DNA of 64,000 nt from Streptomyces sp. NBC_00425 (GTDB taxonomy: Bacteria > Actinomycetota > Actinomycetes > Streptomycetales > Streptomycetaceae), in assembly GCF_036030735.1 (NCBI RefSeq), contig NZ_CP107928.1, positions 8,990,001 through 9,054,000 on the forward strand, written 5' to 3'. Within the stretch, counting starts at the first letter, position 1; each line of letters opens with the position of its first letter. Below are positions 52,156-60,797 of the stretch, in pieces. A program made the position numbers and the translations under genes. A model generated the notes under the pieces. That model saw nothing but the letters and a program-made list of their open reading frames with translations, made no database searches and was not told the origin of the DNA.

Positions 52156-52566
52156 GTGCCCCGTGCCGTCACCCTGATCCGCTCCGCCGCCCTGTCCGAC
52201 GTCGCCGAGTACGCGTACGCGGCCACGGCGCCCGCGGAGTCACGCCTGATCTTCCTCGCCGGCGCGTGCCCCCTGAACGAGGACGGCTCCACGGCGGCTG
52301 TCGGGGACTACGCCGGCCAGGCTCGCAAGGCCGTCGAGAACATGCGGACGGCGCTCGCCGCCTCCGGCGCGTCGCTCCACGACGTCATCAGCACCCGGGT
52401 GCTCGTGGCGTCGGCCCGGCAGCAGGACCTCGTGACGGCCTGGGAGGTGGTCCGGGACGCGTTCGCCGACCATGACGTCCCGAGCACCCTGATGGGTGTC
52501 ACCGTGCTCGGCTACAAGGACCAGCTCGTCGAGATCGAGGCCGTCGCCGCAGTGCTCGACGCCTGA
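52156..52566 (+). CDS. RidA/YjgF-family protein
   Basis: A 136-residue protein of the Rid family, which hydrolyses reactive enamine/imine intermediates of amino acid metabolism in its best-studied members. Landmarks: RLIFLAGACPLNEDGS, GDYAGQARKAVENMRTALAASGASLHDVISTRVLVAS and the closing VEIEAVAAVL. The conserved catalytic Arg seems replaced by Thr/Met (DVPSTLMGVTVLGYKD), so this may be a Rid subgroup with another activity. The GTG at 52156 has AAGGA 12 nt upstream. It is a single gene followed by a decay patch. Confidence 0.87.
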   Translation: MPRAVTLIRSAALSDVAEYAYAATAPAESRLIFLAGACPLNEDGSTAAVGDYAGQARKAVENMRTALAASGASLHDVISTRVLVASARQQDLVTAWEVVRDAFADHDVPSTLMGVTVLGYKDQLVEIEAVAAVLDA

Positions 52567-52654
52567 GCCCCGACGACCGCGCCGTGCGTCGTCCCGGCGC
52601 ATGCAGCGGGCCCGGGTCGGCCTCGCAGCCGGCGGGGACCCGGGCAGGCCGCGC

Positions 52655-53078
52655 TCACCGCGGGCTCCGCACCGGTGAAGTTCCGGACCGCGCGGTGGTC
52701 CGGCGCCCGCGGGTCGCTTCGTCAGCCCCCGGCGTGCCCAGCCAGGCGGCGATGCCGTTCAGCGCGCCCGCGCCGTAGTCCGACTCGACCTCCGCCGCGA
52801 GGTCGGCCACGCTGACGGCCTGCAGGGCCTCACGGCGCGCGGCCTCGGCCGCCGCCATGGCGCGCGAGATCGCGCAAGGCGTCGTGCAGCCCTCGGCGGG
52901 GGTGGCCATCGGGCCGCGCCGGCGGATCTCCGTGCACACGAAGAGGGGGCCGGTCCCGTCCACTGCGTCCACCACATCGAGGACGGAGATCATCTCAGGG
53001 GGCCGGGTGAGGGCGTAACCCCCCGACTTGCCCTGCACGGAGTGGATCAGACCGGCCCGGCCTCGCCGCGGCCAACGC
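52655..53078 (-). pseudogene. 5'-truncated Rrf2-family regulator
   Basis: Residues matching the Rrf2 wing and dimer helix are present (AGLIHSVQGKSGGYALTRPP, EMISVLDVVDAVDG) along with three cysteines (VCTEI, GCTTPCAISRAM) in the place of the iron-sulfur ligands. The DNA-recognition part, about 50 N-terminal residues, is missing: upstream the frame runs into the end of the next gene (stop at 53085). A GTG at 53038 exists but would give a protein without a helix-turn-helix. It is therefore probably nonfunctional. Confidence 0.75.
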
Positions 53079-53084
53079 CGGCAC

Positions 53085-53732
53085 TCAGCCCGGGATCAGG
53101 TCGCGCAGGTTCTCGAGCGTGACGACCCGGGAGCCGGGGTGCAGGCACTCGGGCCGTTCCAGGCCGATGTACGTGACGGGCTCGTCCGGCACCGGGCCGC
53201 CGGCCCACAAATCCACGGCGGTGGCGCCGTCGGACATCAGCCCGATCAGATACCGCACCGTCAGCAGCTCGCGTTCCACGAGGGCGCGCACCACCGTGGA
53301 CACCGACGCCTGGTTGTCCTCGACCCGGTTGGCCGACGAGATGCCCCGGAGGTACAGGTGGAGCCCCTTCGCCCGCCACCGGCCGTCGTCCTCGCGCCGG
53401 AACACCAGCGGCAGCGCCACCCGGCCCACCCCGCGCAGCTCCGACTTCATCCGCACCGTGCGCGGCTCGAACGGCCGGCCCTTCTGCTCGCCGTCGCGCA
53501 CCATGAAACCGAAGCACGACTCCTCGACCTCGTCGAAGCCCTCGCCGGTGTAGATGTTGACCTGCGGGACGATGAACGCGCTGCGCACCTGGTCCAGGGG
53601 CAGGTCGATGAACTCCGAGTCCCCGTCGGGCGCCTCGGTGACATCGCCCGAGTGCGTACCTGTGCCGGATGACCAGCGATACGAGACCGTCGTCCGTTCG
53701 GGGATGATCGCAGTGGTGTGCGAGGGGTGCAC
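53085..53732 (-). CDS. Probable truncated conserved protein
   Basis: A 215-residue open frame with good coding character. The segment SAFIVPQVNIYTGEGFDEVEESCFGFMVRD followed by PFEPRTVRMKSELRG and WRAKGLHLYLRG looks like the C-terminal part of the tellurium-resistance-associated SCO0850-type proteins (from memory, low confidence). The N-terminus starts inside a sequence (YRWSSGTGTHSGDVTEAP) that normally has more domain before it. The GTG at 53732 has no ribosome site, and only 33 nt separate it from the permease stop. It is probably the remaining 3' part of a longer gene. Confidence 0.5.
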   Translation of the reverse strand: MHPSHTTAIIPERTTVSYRWSSGTGTHSGDVTEAPDGDSEFIDLPLDQVRSAFIVPQVNIYTGEGFDEVEESCFGFMVRDGEQKGRPFEPRTVRMKSELRGVGRVALPLVFRREDDGRWRAKGLHLYLRGISSANRVEDNQASVSTVVRALVERELLTVRYLIGLMSDGATAVDLWAGGPVPDEPVTYIGLERPECLHPGSRVVTLENLRDLIPG

Positions 53733-53765
53733 AGGGGTTTCCGGCCGCCGGGGCGAGCCGCGCCG

Positions 53766-55034
53766 TCAGGGGCCTCCCCGGGCGCGCGCGGCGCGGCGTG
53801 CCAGCGAGTCGAGGACCACCGCGGCGTACAGCACCCCGCCGGTGACCATGAACTGCACCGGGGGCTCGACTCCCAGCAGTGCCATGCCGGAGGCGATCGA
53901 CTGGATCATGAGCACGCCCAACAGCGCCGACCAGGGCGAGCCGCGCCCGCCGAACAGGCTGGTGCCGCCGACGACGGCCGCCGCGATGGCGTTGATCAGC
54001 AGCATGCCGGAGCCCGGCACCTGGCTCGCCGAGGTGAGCCGTGACGCGACGAACAGACCGCCGACCGCCGCCAGCGTTCCCGACACCACGAACACCGCGG
54101 TCCGTACGCGCGTCACGTCCACGCCGGACCGCCGGGCCGCCTCCACGCCGCCGCCGAGGGCGAGGATCTGCCGGCCGTACGGTGTGCGGCGCAGAAAGAG
54201 GTCGGAGGCGACGACGACCGCGAGGAAGATCAGCAGGGCGAGGGGCAGTCCCTCGAACCGGTTCAGGACCAGGACGGCGGCGAACGCGACGATCGCGAGC
54301 AGGACCGCGCGCGCCCAGATCCCGCCCACCGGCCGGCAGGGCATCCCGGCGGCTTCGCGGCGTCTGCGCTCACGCAGGGAGGCCAGGAGGCAAGCGACCG
54401 GGGCGAGCGTGGCGAGGCCGTAGGTGACGGCGGGGGCGCTGAAGTAGCGGCTGGTCAGCGTGGCGACCAGACCGGTCTCGCTGAAGTTGATGGCGGTCTC
54501 CGTCCCCAGCAGGTAGAGCATCACGCCGTTCCAGGCGAGCAGGCCGGCGAGGGTGACGACGAACGCGGGAACGCCGATCCGGGCGAAGGAGAACCCGTGC
54601 ACCGCCCCGGCGGCCGCACCGCAGAGCACGGCGATGATCACCGCGAGCCATTCCGGCATTCCGAGGTTCACGTTGAGCGCCGCGAACACGGCGCCCGCGA
54701 GGCCGGCGAGCGAGCCCACCGACAGGTCGATCTCGCCGATCAGCAGCACGAAGACGATCCCCACGGCGATCATGCCGGTGCCGACGATGTCCACGCTGAG
54801 CACGGACAGGTTGCGCGGCGAAAGGAAGTTGGGGTCCAGGATCTGGAAGATCGTCCAGGTCACCACGAGAGCGAGCAGGACGGGGACCGGGCCGAGGTCG
54901 TGTGCGTGCAGCCGGCGGGCCACCGCGTCGGCGCACGCCCGGAAGCCTGCGACGCCGCGCCGTGGCCCGTCGCGCAGCCGCCCGGCGCCGGGCGCGTCCG
55001 CGTCGGCGCGCGCCCCGCTCTCCCTCCCCGTCAC
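53766..55034 (-). CDS. Sugar-type ABC transporter permease
   Basis: A 422-residue membrane protein with about ten helices of the RbsC/XylH class. Family segments: DIVGTGMIAVGIVFVLLIGEIDLSVGS (the EIDLSVG motif is diagnostic), VHGFSFARIGVPAFVVTLAGLLAWNG, ALGGGVEAARRSGVDV (EAA loop) and AIAAAVVGGTSLFGGRGSPWSALLGVL. The GTG at 55034 overlaps the ATPase stop by 4 nt (GTGA). It is the last gene of a binding protein-ATPase-permease set, importing a sugar, probably a pentose by family (inference). An open frame continuing upstream across the ATPase and binding-protein genes is not coding. Confidence 0.93.
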   Translation of the reverse strand: MTGRESGARADADAPGAGRLRDGPRRGVAGFRACADAVARRLHAHDLGPVPVLLALVVTWTIFQILDPNFLSPRNLSVLSVDIVGTGMIAVGIVFVLLIGEIDLSVGSLAGLAGAVFAALNVNLGMPEWLAVIIAVLCGAAAGAVHGFSFARIGVPAFVVTLAGLLAWNGVMLYLLGTETAINFSETGLVATLTSRYFSAPAVTYGLATLAPVACLLASLRERRRREAAGMPCRPVGGIWARAVLLAIVAFAAVLVLNRFEGLPLALLIFLAVVVASDLFLRRTPYGRQILALGGGVEAARRSGVDVTRVRTAVFVVSGTLAAVGGLFVASRLTSASQVPGSGMLLINAIAAAVVGGTSLFGGRGSPWSALLGVLMIQSIASGMALLGVEPPVQFMVTGGVLYAAVVLDSLARRAARARGGP

Positions 55035-55810
55035 GGCCAGGTCTCCTCGGCCCGGGTCGAGCGGTGGCCGACGGCGTTGTCCGACGCGCCGGTGATGGAG
55101 GCGATGATCTGCTCCTGGGAGGCCGTGTTCACGTCGAACACACCGTTGTTGCGTCCGAGGCGCAGGACGGCGATCCGGTCGGCGACGGCCTTGATGTCGC
55201 CCATGTTGTGGCTGATGAGCAGAACCCCGAGACCCCGGTCGCGCAGCTGCTCGATGAGGTCGAGGAGCTGACTCGTCTGCTCGACGCCCAGCGAGGCGGT
55301 GGGCTCGTCCAGCAGGAGGAGTCGGGGCTCGCCGAGGAGCGAACGGGTGATCGCGACGACCTGCCGCTGCCCGCCGGACAGGGCGGCGACGGGCACCCGC
55401 ACGTCGGGGATGCGGATGGACAGGGTGTGCAGCAGATCGCGGGTGCGGCGCTCCATTTCGACCTCGTCGAGGACGCCGAGCCGGTGGATCTCCCGGCCGA
55501 GGAACAGATTGCCGACGACATCGAGGTTGTCGCACATCGCGAGGTCCTGGTAGACGGTCGCGATGCCCAGCAGCTGGGCGTCCTGGGGTCGCTTGATCTG
55601 TATGGGTGCGCCGCGCCACTCGATGACGCCCCGGTCGGCGGGCCCGACGCCAGAGATCACCTTGACGAGCGTGGACTTGCCCGCGGCGTTGTCGCCCACG
55701 AGGGCGACCACTTCTCCGCCCCTGATCTCCAGCTCCACGTCCACCAGTGCCTGGACGGCGGCGAACCGCTTGGAGACGCCGCGCAGCGCCAGCAAGGGCT
55801 GAACCGCCAC
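55031..55810 (-). CDS. Sugar-type ABC transporter ATPase (single domain)
   Basis: A 259-residue ATPase with Walker A GDNAAGKST, Q-loop at VYQDLAM, signature LSGGQRQ and Walker B LLLLDEPTASLG, followed by LLISHNMGD. It is a single-NBD member of the ribose/xylose group, whose better-known members have two NBDs in about 500 residues. The GTG at 55810 was chosen because AGGAGG stands 6 nt upstream; a TTG at 55837 is a false longer start. It powers the permease, overlapping it by 4 nt. The binding-protein gene is 33 nt upstream. Confidence 0.93.
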   Translation of the reverse strand: MAVQPLLALRGVSKRFAAVQALVDVELEIRGGEVVALVGDNAAGKSTLVKVISGVGPADRGVIEWRGAPIQIKRPQDAQLLGIATVYQDLAMCDNLDVVGNLFLGREIHRLGVLDEVEMERRTRDLLHTLSIRIPDVRVPVAALSGGQRQVVAITRSLLGEPRLLLLDEPTASLGVEQTSQLLDLIEQLRDRGLGVLLISHNMGDIKAVADRIAVLRLGRNNGVFDVNTASQEQIIASITGASDNAVGHRSTRAEETWP

Positions 55811-55843
55811 GGGCCACCTCCTGTCGGTTTCCGGCAATGCCCG

Positions 55844-56956
55844 TCAGATGAGTCCGGCTTCGGCGCAGGCGGCCCGGAGACTCGGGGGACATATCTGAGC
55901 AATGGAGTACATACCATCCTTTACCAGAGTCTCCTTGATGGTGCCGACGGTGACGGAGACGGCGGGGAGCAGGACCGCGGGGATGTCCTTCGTGGTGGTG
56001 TTGTCGACGGTGCCGGTGGCGATCGATCCGACCGACTCGCCGCGTCCCACGGCGACGGCCATCTCGACCGTCGCGTCGGCGGCCGGCTTGAACGGCTTGT
56101 AGACGGTCATGTACTGCTCGCCCCTGACGATGCGGCGGACGGCCACGAGGTCGGCGTCCTGGCCGGTGATCGGCGGCAGCGGACGCACCTCGGCTGCCCG
56201 AAGGGCGGAGATCACGGCGCCGGCGAGGCTGTCGTTGGCGGCGAGGACACCGTCGATCTGGTCCCCGCCCAGCGCGGCGATGGCGCTCCGCATGTCGACG
56301 AAGGCGTTCTCCGGACGCCAGCCGACGACGTCGTACGACTTGCCGACCTTCACCTTGCCCTGGAGGACGGAGAGGGCTCCCCGCTTGAACCAGGCGGCAT
56401 TGGGGTCGGTCGTGGCGCCGTTCATCATGACGATCTGTCCGCCGTCCGCCTTCGCCCCCATGCCCGTCAGGAGCCCCTCGCCCTGGAGCCTGCCGACCTG
56501 TGCGCCGTCGAAGGTGACGTATCCGGAGATCGGGCCCTGTGCGAGACGGTCGTAGGCGACGACCGGAATGTCGGCCCGGTGCGCGGCCTCGACCGAGGGG
56601 CGCAGCAGCTCCGGGTCGACGGCGGCGACGATCAGCACGTCCACCCCTCGCGTGATCATGGATTCCAGCTGCTGTCGCTGGACCGCCGGGTCGGGCGTGG
56701 CGGCGACGGTGACCGGGCAGCGCGGGCACAGTTCCTTCAGCTTGTTCACGATCAGGGGCCGGTCGAACTGTCCGAAGCGGGAGGCCCCGCCGCCCGGGAG
56801 CAGCAGGCCGACCGTGGGGTTGTCCTTCCCTCCGCTGCCACCGTCGTCCCCGGCGCAGGCCCCGGACAGGGCCAGGACGGCGGCGACCGTGAGCGCCATG
56901 AACGCACGGACGAGGGACCGGCCCTTCCCGGCCGGAAGGCTGACACGAGGACCCAT
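55844..56956 (-). CDS. Sugar-binding lipoprotein of the ABC importer
   Basis: A 370-residue exported substrate-binding protein of the Peripla_BP_4 (ribose/xylose) type. The signal peptide ends in the lipobox LSGAC with C34 as the lipidated residue, then a Gly/Asp linker. Domain landmarks: TVGLLLPGGGASRFGQFDRPL, VDVLIVAAVDPELLRPSVEAAHRADIPVVAYDR, GVLAANDSLAGAVISALR and PITGQDADLVAVRRI. It captures the sugar at the cell surface and hands it to the permease. AAGGA is 7 nt before the ATG. The AT-rich stretch at 56965-56995 is the likely promoter of the three-gene operon; no regulator gene adjoins. Confidence 0.94.
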   Translation of the reverse strand: MGPRVSLPAGKGRSLVRAFMALTVAAVLALSGACAGDDGGSGGKDNPTVGLLLPGGGASRFGQFDRPLIVNKLKELCPRCPVTVAATPDPAVQRQQLESMITRGVDVLIVAAVDPELLRPSVEAAHRADIPVVAYDRLAQGPISGYVTFDGAQVGRLQGEGLLTGMGAKADGGQIVMMNGATTDPNAAWFKRGALSVLQGKVKVGKSYDVVGWRPENAFVDMRSAIAALGGDQIDGVLAANDSLAGAVISALRAAEVRPLPPITGQDADLVAVRRIVRGEQYMTVYKPFKPAADATVEMAVAVGRGESVGSIATGTVDNTTTKDIPAVLLPAVSVTVGTIKETLVKDGMYSIAQICPPSLRAACAEAGLI

Positions 56957-57081
56957 CTTCGGTTCCTTAGGGAATTTTTGTCAGATTTTATCCCGTGATG
57001 AGCGAATCCTGCCAAGCGTAGCCACGTCCGCCGCCCTGTCCCGTCCCGGTCGGCGAACGGCCTGTCGCCTACGCCCGCACG

Positions 57082-58218
57082 TCAGGAGCCGAGGCGGCGA
57101 TGGTCCCCCTCGTCCCACGTGCGGGTGTCGCGCGGCTGGACGTACGGCTCCTCGTCGACCGGGTGGCCTCCGACGACGGCGCGCTGGCGCACCAGCTCCG
57201 CGTCGAACTCCAGGCCCAGCAGAATCGCCAGGTTGGTGATCCACAGCCACACCAGGAAGACGATCACGCCCGCGAGCGTGCCGTACGTCTTGTTGTACGA
57301 CCCGAAGTTCGCCACGTAGAGCGCGAACCCGGCGGAGGCGATCATCCAGATCAGCAGCGCGAGGAAGCTTCCCGGCGTGATCCAGCGGAAGCCGCGGACC
57401 TTCGCGTTCGGGGTCGCCCAGTACAGCAGCGCGATCATCATCGTGACCAGAACGACCAGTACCGGCCATTTGGCGATCGACCACGCGGTCAGTCCTGCGT
57501 CACCCACTCCAAGGGCGGTGCCCGCCTGACGTGCGAGTCCGCCGGTGAACACCACGATCAGCGCGCTGATCACGGCCATCACCATGAGGGCCACGGTGAC
57601 GCCGACCCGGACCGGCAGCACCTTCCAGACCGGCCGGCCCTCGGGGACGTCGTAGACCGCGTTCGCGCTGCGGATGAACGCGGCTACATAGCCGGACGCC
57701 GACCACACCGCGAGCACCAGACCCACGATCGCCATGACCGAGCCCAGCCCGCTGCCGCTCTGCATCTGCCGCACGGCGTTGCGCAGGATGTCCTGTGCGG
57801 GCCCGGGGGCGAGCTTCTGGATGTTGTCCAGCACCTGCTGCGTCGCCGACTGCCCGATGATGCCCAGCAGGGACACGAGTGCGAGGAGCGCCGGGAACAG
57901 CGCCAGGATCCCGTAGTAGGTGAGGGCCGCCGCCCGGTCGGTCAGCTCGTCCTTCTTGAACTCCCTGAGCGTGCCTTTGAGCACCGCTTTCCAGGAGTGT
58001 CCGGGCAGTTCCGACGGACTGTCCGGGGCCCGCTCCTCCACCTGTGCGTCCGGCCCCGCGGTGTGGGCGTCCTGTGCCTGCTCGTCCGGCCCCGCGGTGG
58101 GAGCCTGCTCCTGCGCCTGGCCGTCCGGTCCCGCGGCGGGGGCCCGGCCGTTCTCCGCCTCGGGGGCGGCCGTGGCGTGCCCGTTGTGCCGTCCGTGGCG
58201 CTTCAGTGTCCGCATCAT
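57082..58218 (-). CDS. YihY/BrkB (UPF0761) membrane protein, paralogue of 15525-16571
   Basis: A 378-residue protein. The first 75 residues are hydrophilic, with a threefold AGPD-x-QAQ-type repeat of 12-13 residues. The six-helix BrkB core then matches the other copy in nearly every motif (LTDRAAALTYYG, WSASGYVAAFIRSANAVYDVPEGRPVWKVLPVRVGV, YNKTYGTLAGVIVFLVWLW, LGLEFDAEL), and both end with EEPYVxPRDTRxW. Two ATGs (58218, 58215) start it, without a good ribosome site. Function is unknown, but two copies within 42 kb suggest a partly shared role. The leader is the part that has diverged. Confidence 0.9.
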   Translation of the reverse strand: MMRTLKRHGRHNGHATAAPEAENGRAPAAGPDGQAQEQAPTAGPDEQAQDAHTAGPDAQVEERAPDSPSELPGHSWKAVLKGTLREFKKDELTDRAAALTYYGILALFPALLALVSLLGIIGQSATQQVLDNIQKLAPGPAQDILRNAVRQMQSGSGLGSVMAIVGLVLAVWSASGYVAAFIRSANAVYDVPEGRPVWKVLPVRVGVTVALMVMAVISALIVVFTGGLARQAGTALGVGDAGLTAWSIAKWPVLVVLVTMMIALLYWATPNAKVRGFRWITPGSFLALLIWMIASAGFALYVANFGSYNKTYGTLAGVIVFLVWLWITNLAILLGLEFDAELVRQRAVVGGHPVDEEPYVQPRDTRTWDEGDHRRLGS

Positions 58219-58319
58219 GCCGCTCGGGTATCCGCCCTCCCACGGGCTATGCGCAGATTTGCCACATATCGGACATGGGTGGCGGTCGGGCGATGCCGGC
58301 GACGTGCGCCCGGGCGGCC

Positions 58320-58805
58320 TCAAGCCCGCCCACGCTCGAGACGACCGCCGCCCCGGTCGGAGGCGGGCCAGACGTACGGCAGATCGTCGGGCACGTCCGG
58401 GAACCGCGCCGTGTAGAACGTCGGGTCCTTGCGCACGAGCGCCGACCGGTGACTGCGGTGGAACGGGTCGTCGCCCAGCCACGGCGGCAGTTCGCGGGCC
58501 TCGGCGAGCTCCTCCTGGGTGCGCACGCCGGGCCGTCTGCCGTCGAAGCCGGCCAGCAGCGAGGCGGCGCAGGTGTCCGCGCGACCGGTCGCCGTCCAGA
58601 CGCCGCAGATCTCGAGGCCGTAGCGCACCAGGGCCTCCTCGTAGCCGGTCCACATGCGCACCGCCGGATGGTGGCGCCACCCGTAGCCCGCGACGGTCAG
58701 GCCGCGCAGCACCTGCAGCGCCTCCACGCGCTGTTTGCCCAGCCGCCGCGGATCCAGGGCGGCGGCCGATGCGGTGAAGTCCGGATACGGCAGGAAGGTC
58801 TGCAT
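58320..58805 (-). CDS. Pyr_excise (MSMEG_6728-type) protein
   Basis: A 161-residue protein beginning MQTFLPYPDFTASAAALDPRRLGKQRVEALQVLRGL, the near-invariant start of the MSMEG_6728/pyrimidine-dimer-excision-like family. It has further motifs GYGWRHHPAVRMWTGYEEALVRYG and HRSHRSALVRKDPTFY. Family members resemble T4 endonuclease V, which cuts DNA at UV pyrimidine dimers, but activity of this subgroup is not established. The ATG at 58805 was preferred over an unrelated upstream frame. It is divergent from PPK2. Confidence 0.88.
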   Translation of the reverse strand: MQTFLPYPDFTASAAALDPRRLGKQRVEALQVLRGLTVAGYGWRHHPAVRMWTGYEEALVRYGLEICGVWTATGRADTCAASLLAGFDGRRPGVRTQEELAEARELPPWLGDDPFHRSHRSALVRKDPTFYTARFPDVPDDLPYVWPASDRGGGRLERGRA

Positions 58806-58971
58806 GGTCCGTTCCGCGTACCCCGGCTGCAGCCACCGGCGCATCGGGCGGGCGCGGGAGCTTGCACGGCCTGCGTGTTTCGGGCCGACGCCGGCACGGA
58901 ACCCACATGTCGCCGGGACACCGGGGAAGTCGACGGTGGACCACGACGCACACCAGGGAGGCGCGGACCGC

Positions 58972-59934
58972 ATGGATCGTGACGAGGCCGAGGCCCGGCT
59001 GCTCGACGGGCTGACAGTGGACGACCGCCGGCCGGAACAGCCGGTGCTGCTCGACGAGGCCGGCCGGCCCATCACGACGTGGCGCGAGAACTATCCCTAC
59101 GGCCGGAAGGTCGGGCGCCAGGAGTACGAGCGCGCCAAGCGCGTCCTGCAGATCGAGATGCTGAAACTGCAGCGCTGGATCAAGGACACCGGCGGTCGGC
59201 TGGTCGTGATCTGCGAGGGGCGGGACGCGGCGGGCAAGGGCGGCACCATCCAGCGCTTCACCGAACGGCTCAACCCCCGCGGCGCCCGCATCGTGGCGCT
59301 GTCCCAGCCCACGGAGCGCGAGAAGGGGCAGTGGTACTTCCAGCGGTACGTCGACCACCTCCCCGGACCGGGTGAGATCGTCTTCTTCGACCGCTCCTGG
59401 TACAACCGGGCCGGGGTCGAGCGGGTCATGGGGTTCTGCACGCCGCGTGAACACGGACTGTTCCTCAAGCAGTGCCCGCTCTTCGAGGACATGCTGGTCG
59501 AGGACGGCATCATCCTGGTGAAGTTCTGGTTCTCGGTGTCCCGGGCCGAGCAGCGGACGCGGTTCGCGATCCGCCAGGTGGACCCGGTGCGCCAGTGGAA
59601 GCTGTCGCCCACCGATCTCGCTTCCCTCGACCGCTGGGACGAGTACACCACCGCCAAGGTCGAGATGTTCCGCGCCACCGACACCGACCACGCGCCCTGG
59701 ACCGTCGTCAAGAGCAACGACAAACGACGGGGCCGGCTCGAAGCCATGCGCAGTCTCCTGCACCGCGTCGAGTACGCGGCCAAGGACCCGGGCGCGGTCG
59801 GCCGTCCGGACCCGCTCATCGTCGGCGCCGCGGCCACCCTCCTGGAGCCCGGCGAGGAGGACACCGTCCTCTCGCCGACTCCGCTCACCCCGCAGACCGA
59901 GGGTCCCGGACGGCATCCCGGCGGCACGGCCTGA
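58972..59934 (+). CDS. ppk2: Polyphosphate kinase 2 (PPK2)
   Basis: A 320-residue P-loop kinase that moves phosphate between polyphosphate and nucleotides. Walker A GRDAAGKGG is at 83-91. The family segments SQPTEREKGQWYFQRYVDHLP and the Walker B-like VFFDRSWYNRAGVERVMGFC are complete, followed by FSVSRAEQRTRF and the closing WTVVKSNDKRRGRLEAMR. Subclass (GDP/ADP versus AMP-using) cannot be fixed by eye. The ATG at 58972 (MDRDEAEARL) has GGGAGG 11 nt upstream. Streptomycetes use polyphosphate in stress response. It stands alone. Confidence 0.94.
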   Translation: MDRDEAEARLLDGLTVDDRRPEQPVLLDEAGRPITTWRENYPYGRKVGRQEYERAKRVLQIEMLKLQRWIKDTGGRLVVICEGRDAAGKGGTIQRFTERLNPRGARIVALSQPTEREKGQWYFQRYVDHLPGPGEIVFFDRSWYNRAGVERVMGFCTPREHGLFLKQCPLFEDMLVEDGIILVKFWFSVSRAEQRTRFAIRQVDPVRQWKLSPTDLASLDRWDEYTTAKVEMFRATDTDHAPWTVVKSNDKRRGRLEAMRSLLHRVEYAAKDPGAVGRPDPLIVGAAATLLEPGEEDTVLSPTPLTPQTEGPGRHPGGTA

Positions 59935-59992
59935 TCCGGACGGGGAGCCCTGATCGCGAAGGGCGGGTCACGGCACTCGGGCGTGTTTCGCC

Positions 59993-60460
59993 CTAGAGGC
60001 GGCGCCGGCGACGTCGCAGACAGCCGGCCGCGGCCAGCAGGCCCGCCGTGGTGAGGGTCGCGCCGATGCCGACGTCCCAGCCGGACGGGCCGGCGGTGAC
60101 GGCGCCGCCGACGCCGCCCCGGACGCCGAGGGTGGGCAGCGGCGCCGGGCTGCTCGAGGCGGACGCGGAACCGGTGACGGCCGGTGCGGGGCCGGTCGGC
60201 CGTGGTGCGGGGATGCTCGTCGCGGGGACCAGCGTGGGCAGCGACCGGTGGGGAAGGGCCTCACAGGCGATGCCGTCGTCCGGCCCCCGGTCCTCGTCGA
60301 GCCGGTTGGGGTCGCTGGGGTCCTGGTCGAAGACGGCCTGGGCGTCTTCCTGGTAGGTGAAGTCGCTGCAGTTCAGGTCCTGGGCGTGGGCGACGCCGCT
60401 CAGCAGAGCGACGGTCAGGACCGCGGCGGCTATGCCTGCGACGGTGGCACGGCGTGGCAT
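59993..60460 (-). CDS. Secreted Excalibur-domain protein with C-terminal membrane anchor
   Basis: A 155-residue exported protein. The signal peptide (1-26, ending AHA) is followed by one Excalibur domain (about 27-68; DLNCSDFTYQEDAQAVFDQD...LDEDRGPDDGIACEAL) with two cysteines and the D-x-D-x-DG calcium-binding motif. A Pro/Ala/Ser linker, a hydrophobic helix (about 127-148) and an RRRRRRL tail complete it, so the domain is held on the outer face of the membrane; no LPxTG motif is present. The ATG at 60460 starts MPRRATVAGI. It is divergent from the amylase inhibitor gene. Confidence 0.88.
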   Translation of the reverse strand: MPRRATVAGIAAAVLTVALLSGVAHAQDLNCSDFTYQEDAQAVFDQDPSDPNRLDEDRGPDDGIACEALPHRSLPTLVPATSIPAPRPTGPAPAVTGSASASSSPAPLPTLGVRGGVGGAVTAGPSGWDVGIGATLTTAGLLAAAGCLRRRRRRL

Positions 60461-60797
60461 GGGCGTCTCCTCCCGGCCGAGGTGGCCTTCGCCTCGACGC
60501 TAGGCAACGACCGGTGCCACCGCGCGGGGCGAGGGGCCAACCGGGTGCACCCGCCCGGCCGCGGACGGTCGTCATACCCGGGTTCCGCCGTTCGGGGGTC
60601 GGTGGATCGTGCCGAGAGCCGCCGAACCGCGGCCTGCGGCGCCCGAGGCGGCGCCGGGTGGTTCAGCTCTGGACCACAGCCCCGGTGGTTGAGCCCTGGA
60701 GCACGGCTGAAATCCCTTGCATTCTTTTGCGCAAGAACCGTCGAGCTGGTGAGGATGACGCCCGTCCGCCTCCCCCCGACCCCCAAAGGGGCATGCC
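60461..60797. other. Divergent intergenic region, Excalibur / amylase inhibitor
   Basis: 337 bases without a gene. The last 100 bases carry the AT-rich promoter region and palindrome of the inhibitor gene; the remainder shows nothing recognised. Confidence 0.4.
60716..60735. promoter_or_regulatory. CTTGC-N10-GCAAG palindrome upstream of the amylase inhibitor
   Basis: CTTGC (60716-60720) and GCAAG (60731-60735) flank a 10-nt centre, with an inner TTGCGCAA. CTTGC/GCAAG words are found in operators of LacI-type maltose/amylase regulators (MalR/Reg1) in streptomycetes, which would fit an amylase-related gene. It is 62 nt before the ATG. The regulator assignment is an inference. Confidence 0.5.

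Noticed and set aside
53766..56729. A 987-codon frame suggesting a giant fused permease.
   Set aside because: The upper two thirds lie over the ATPase and binding-protein genes in a different frame; the permease starts at GTG 55034.
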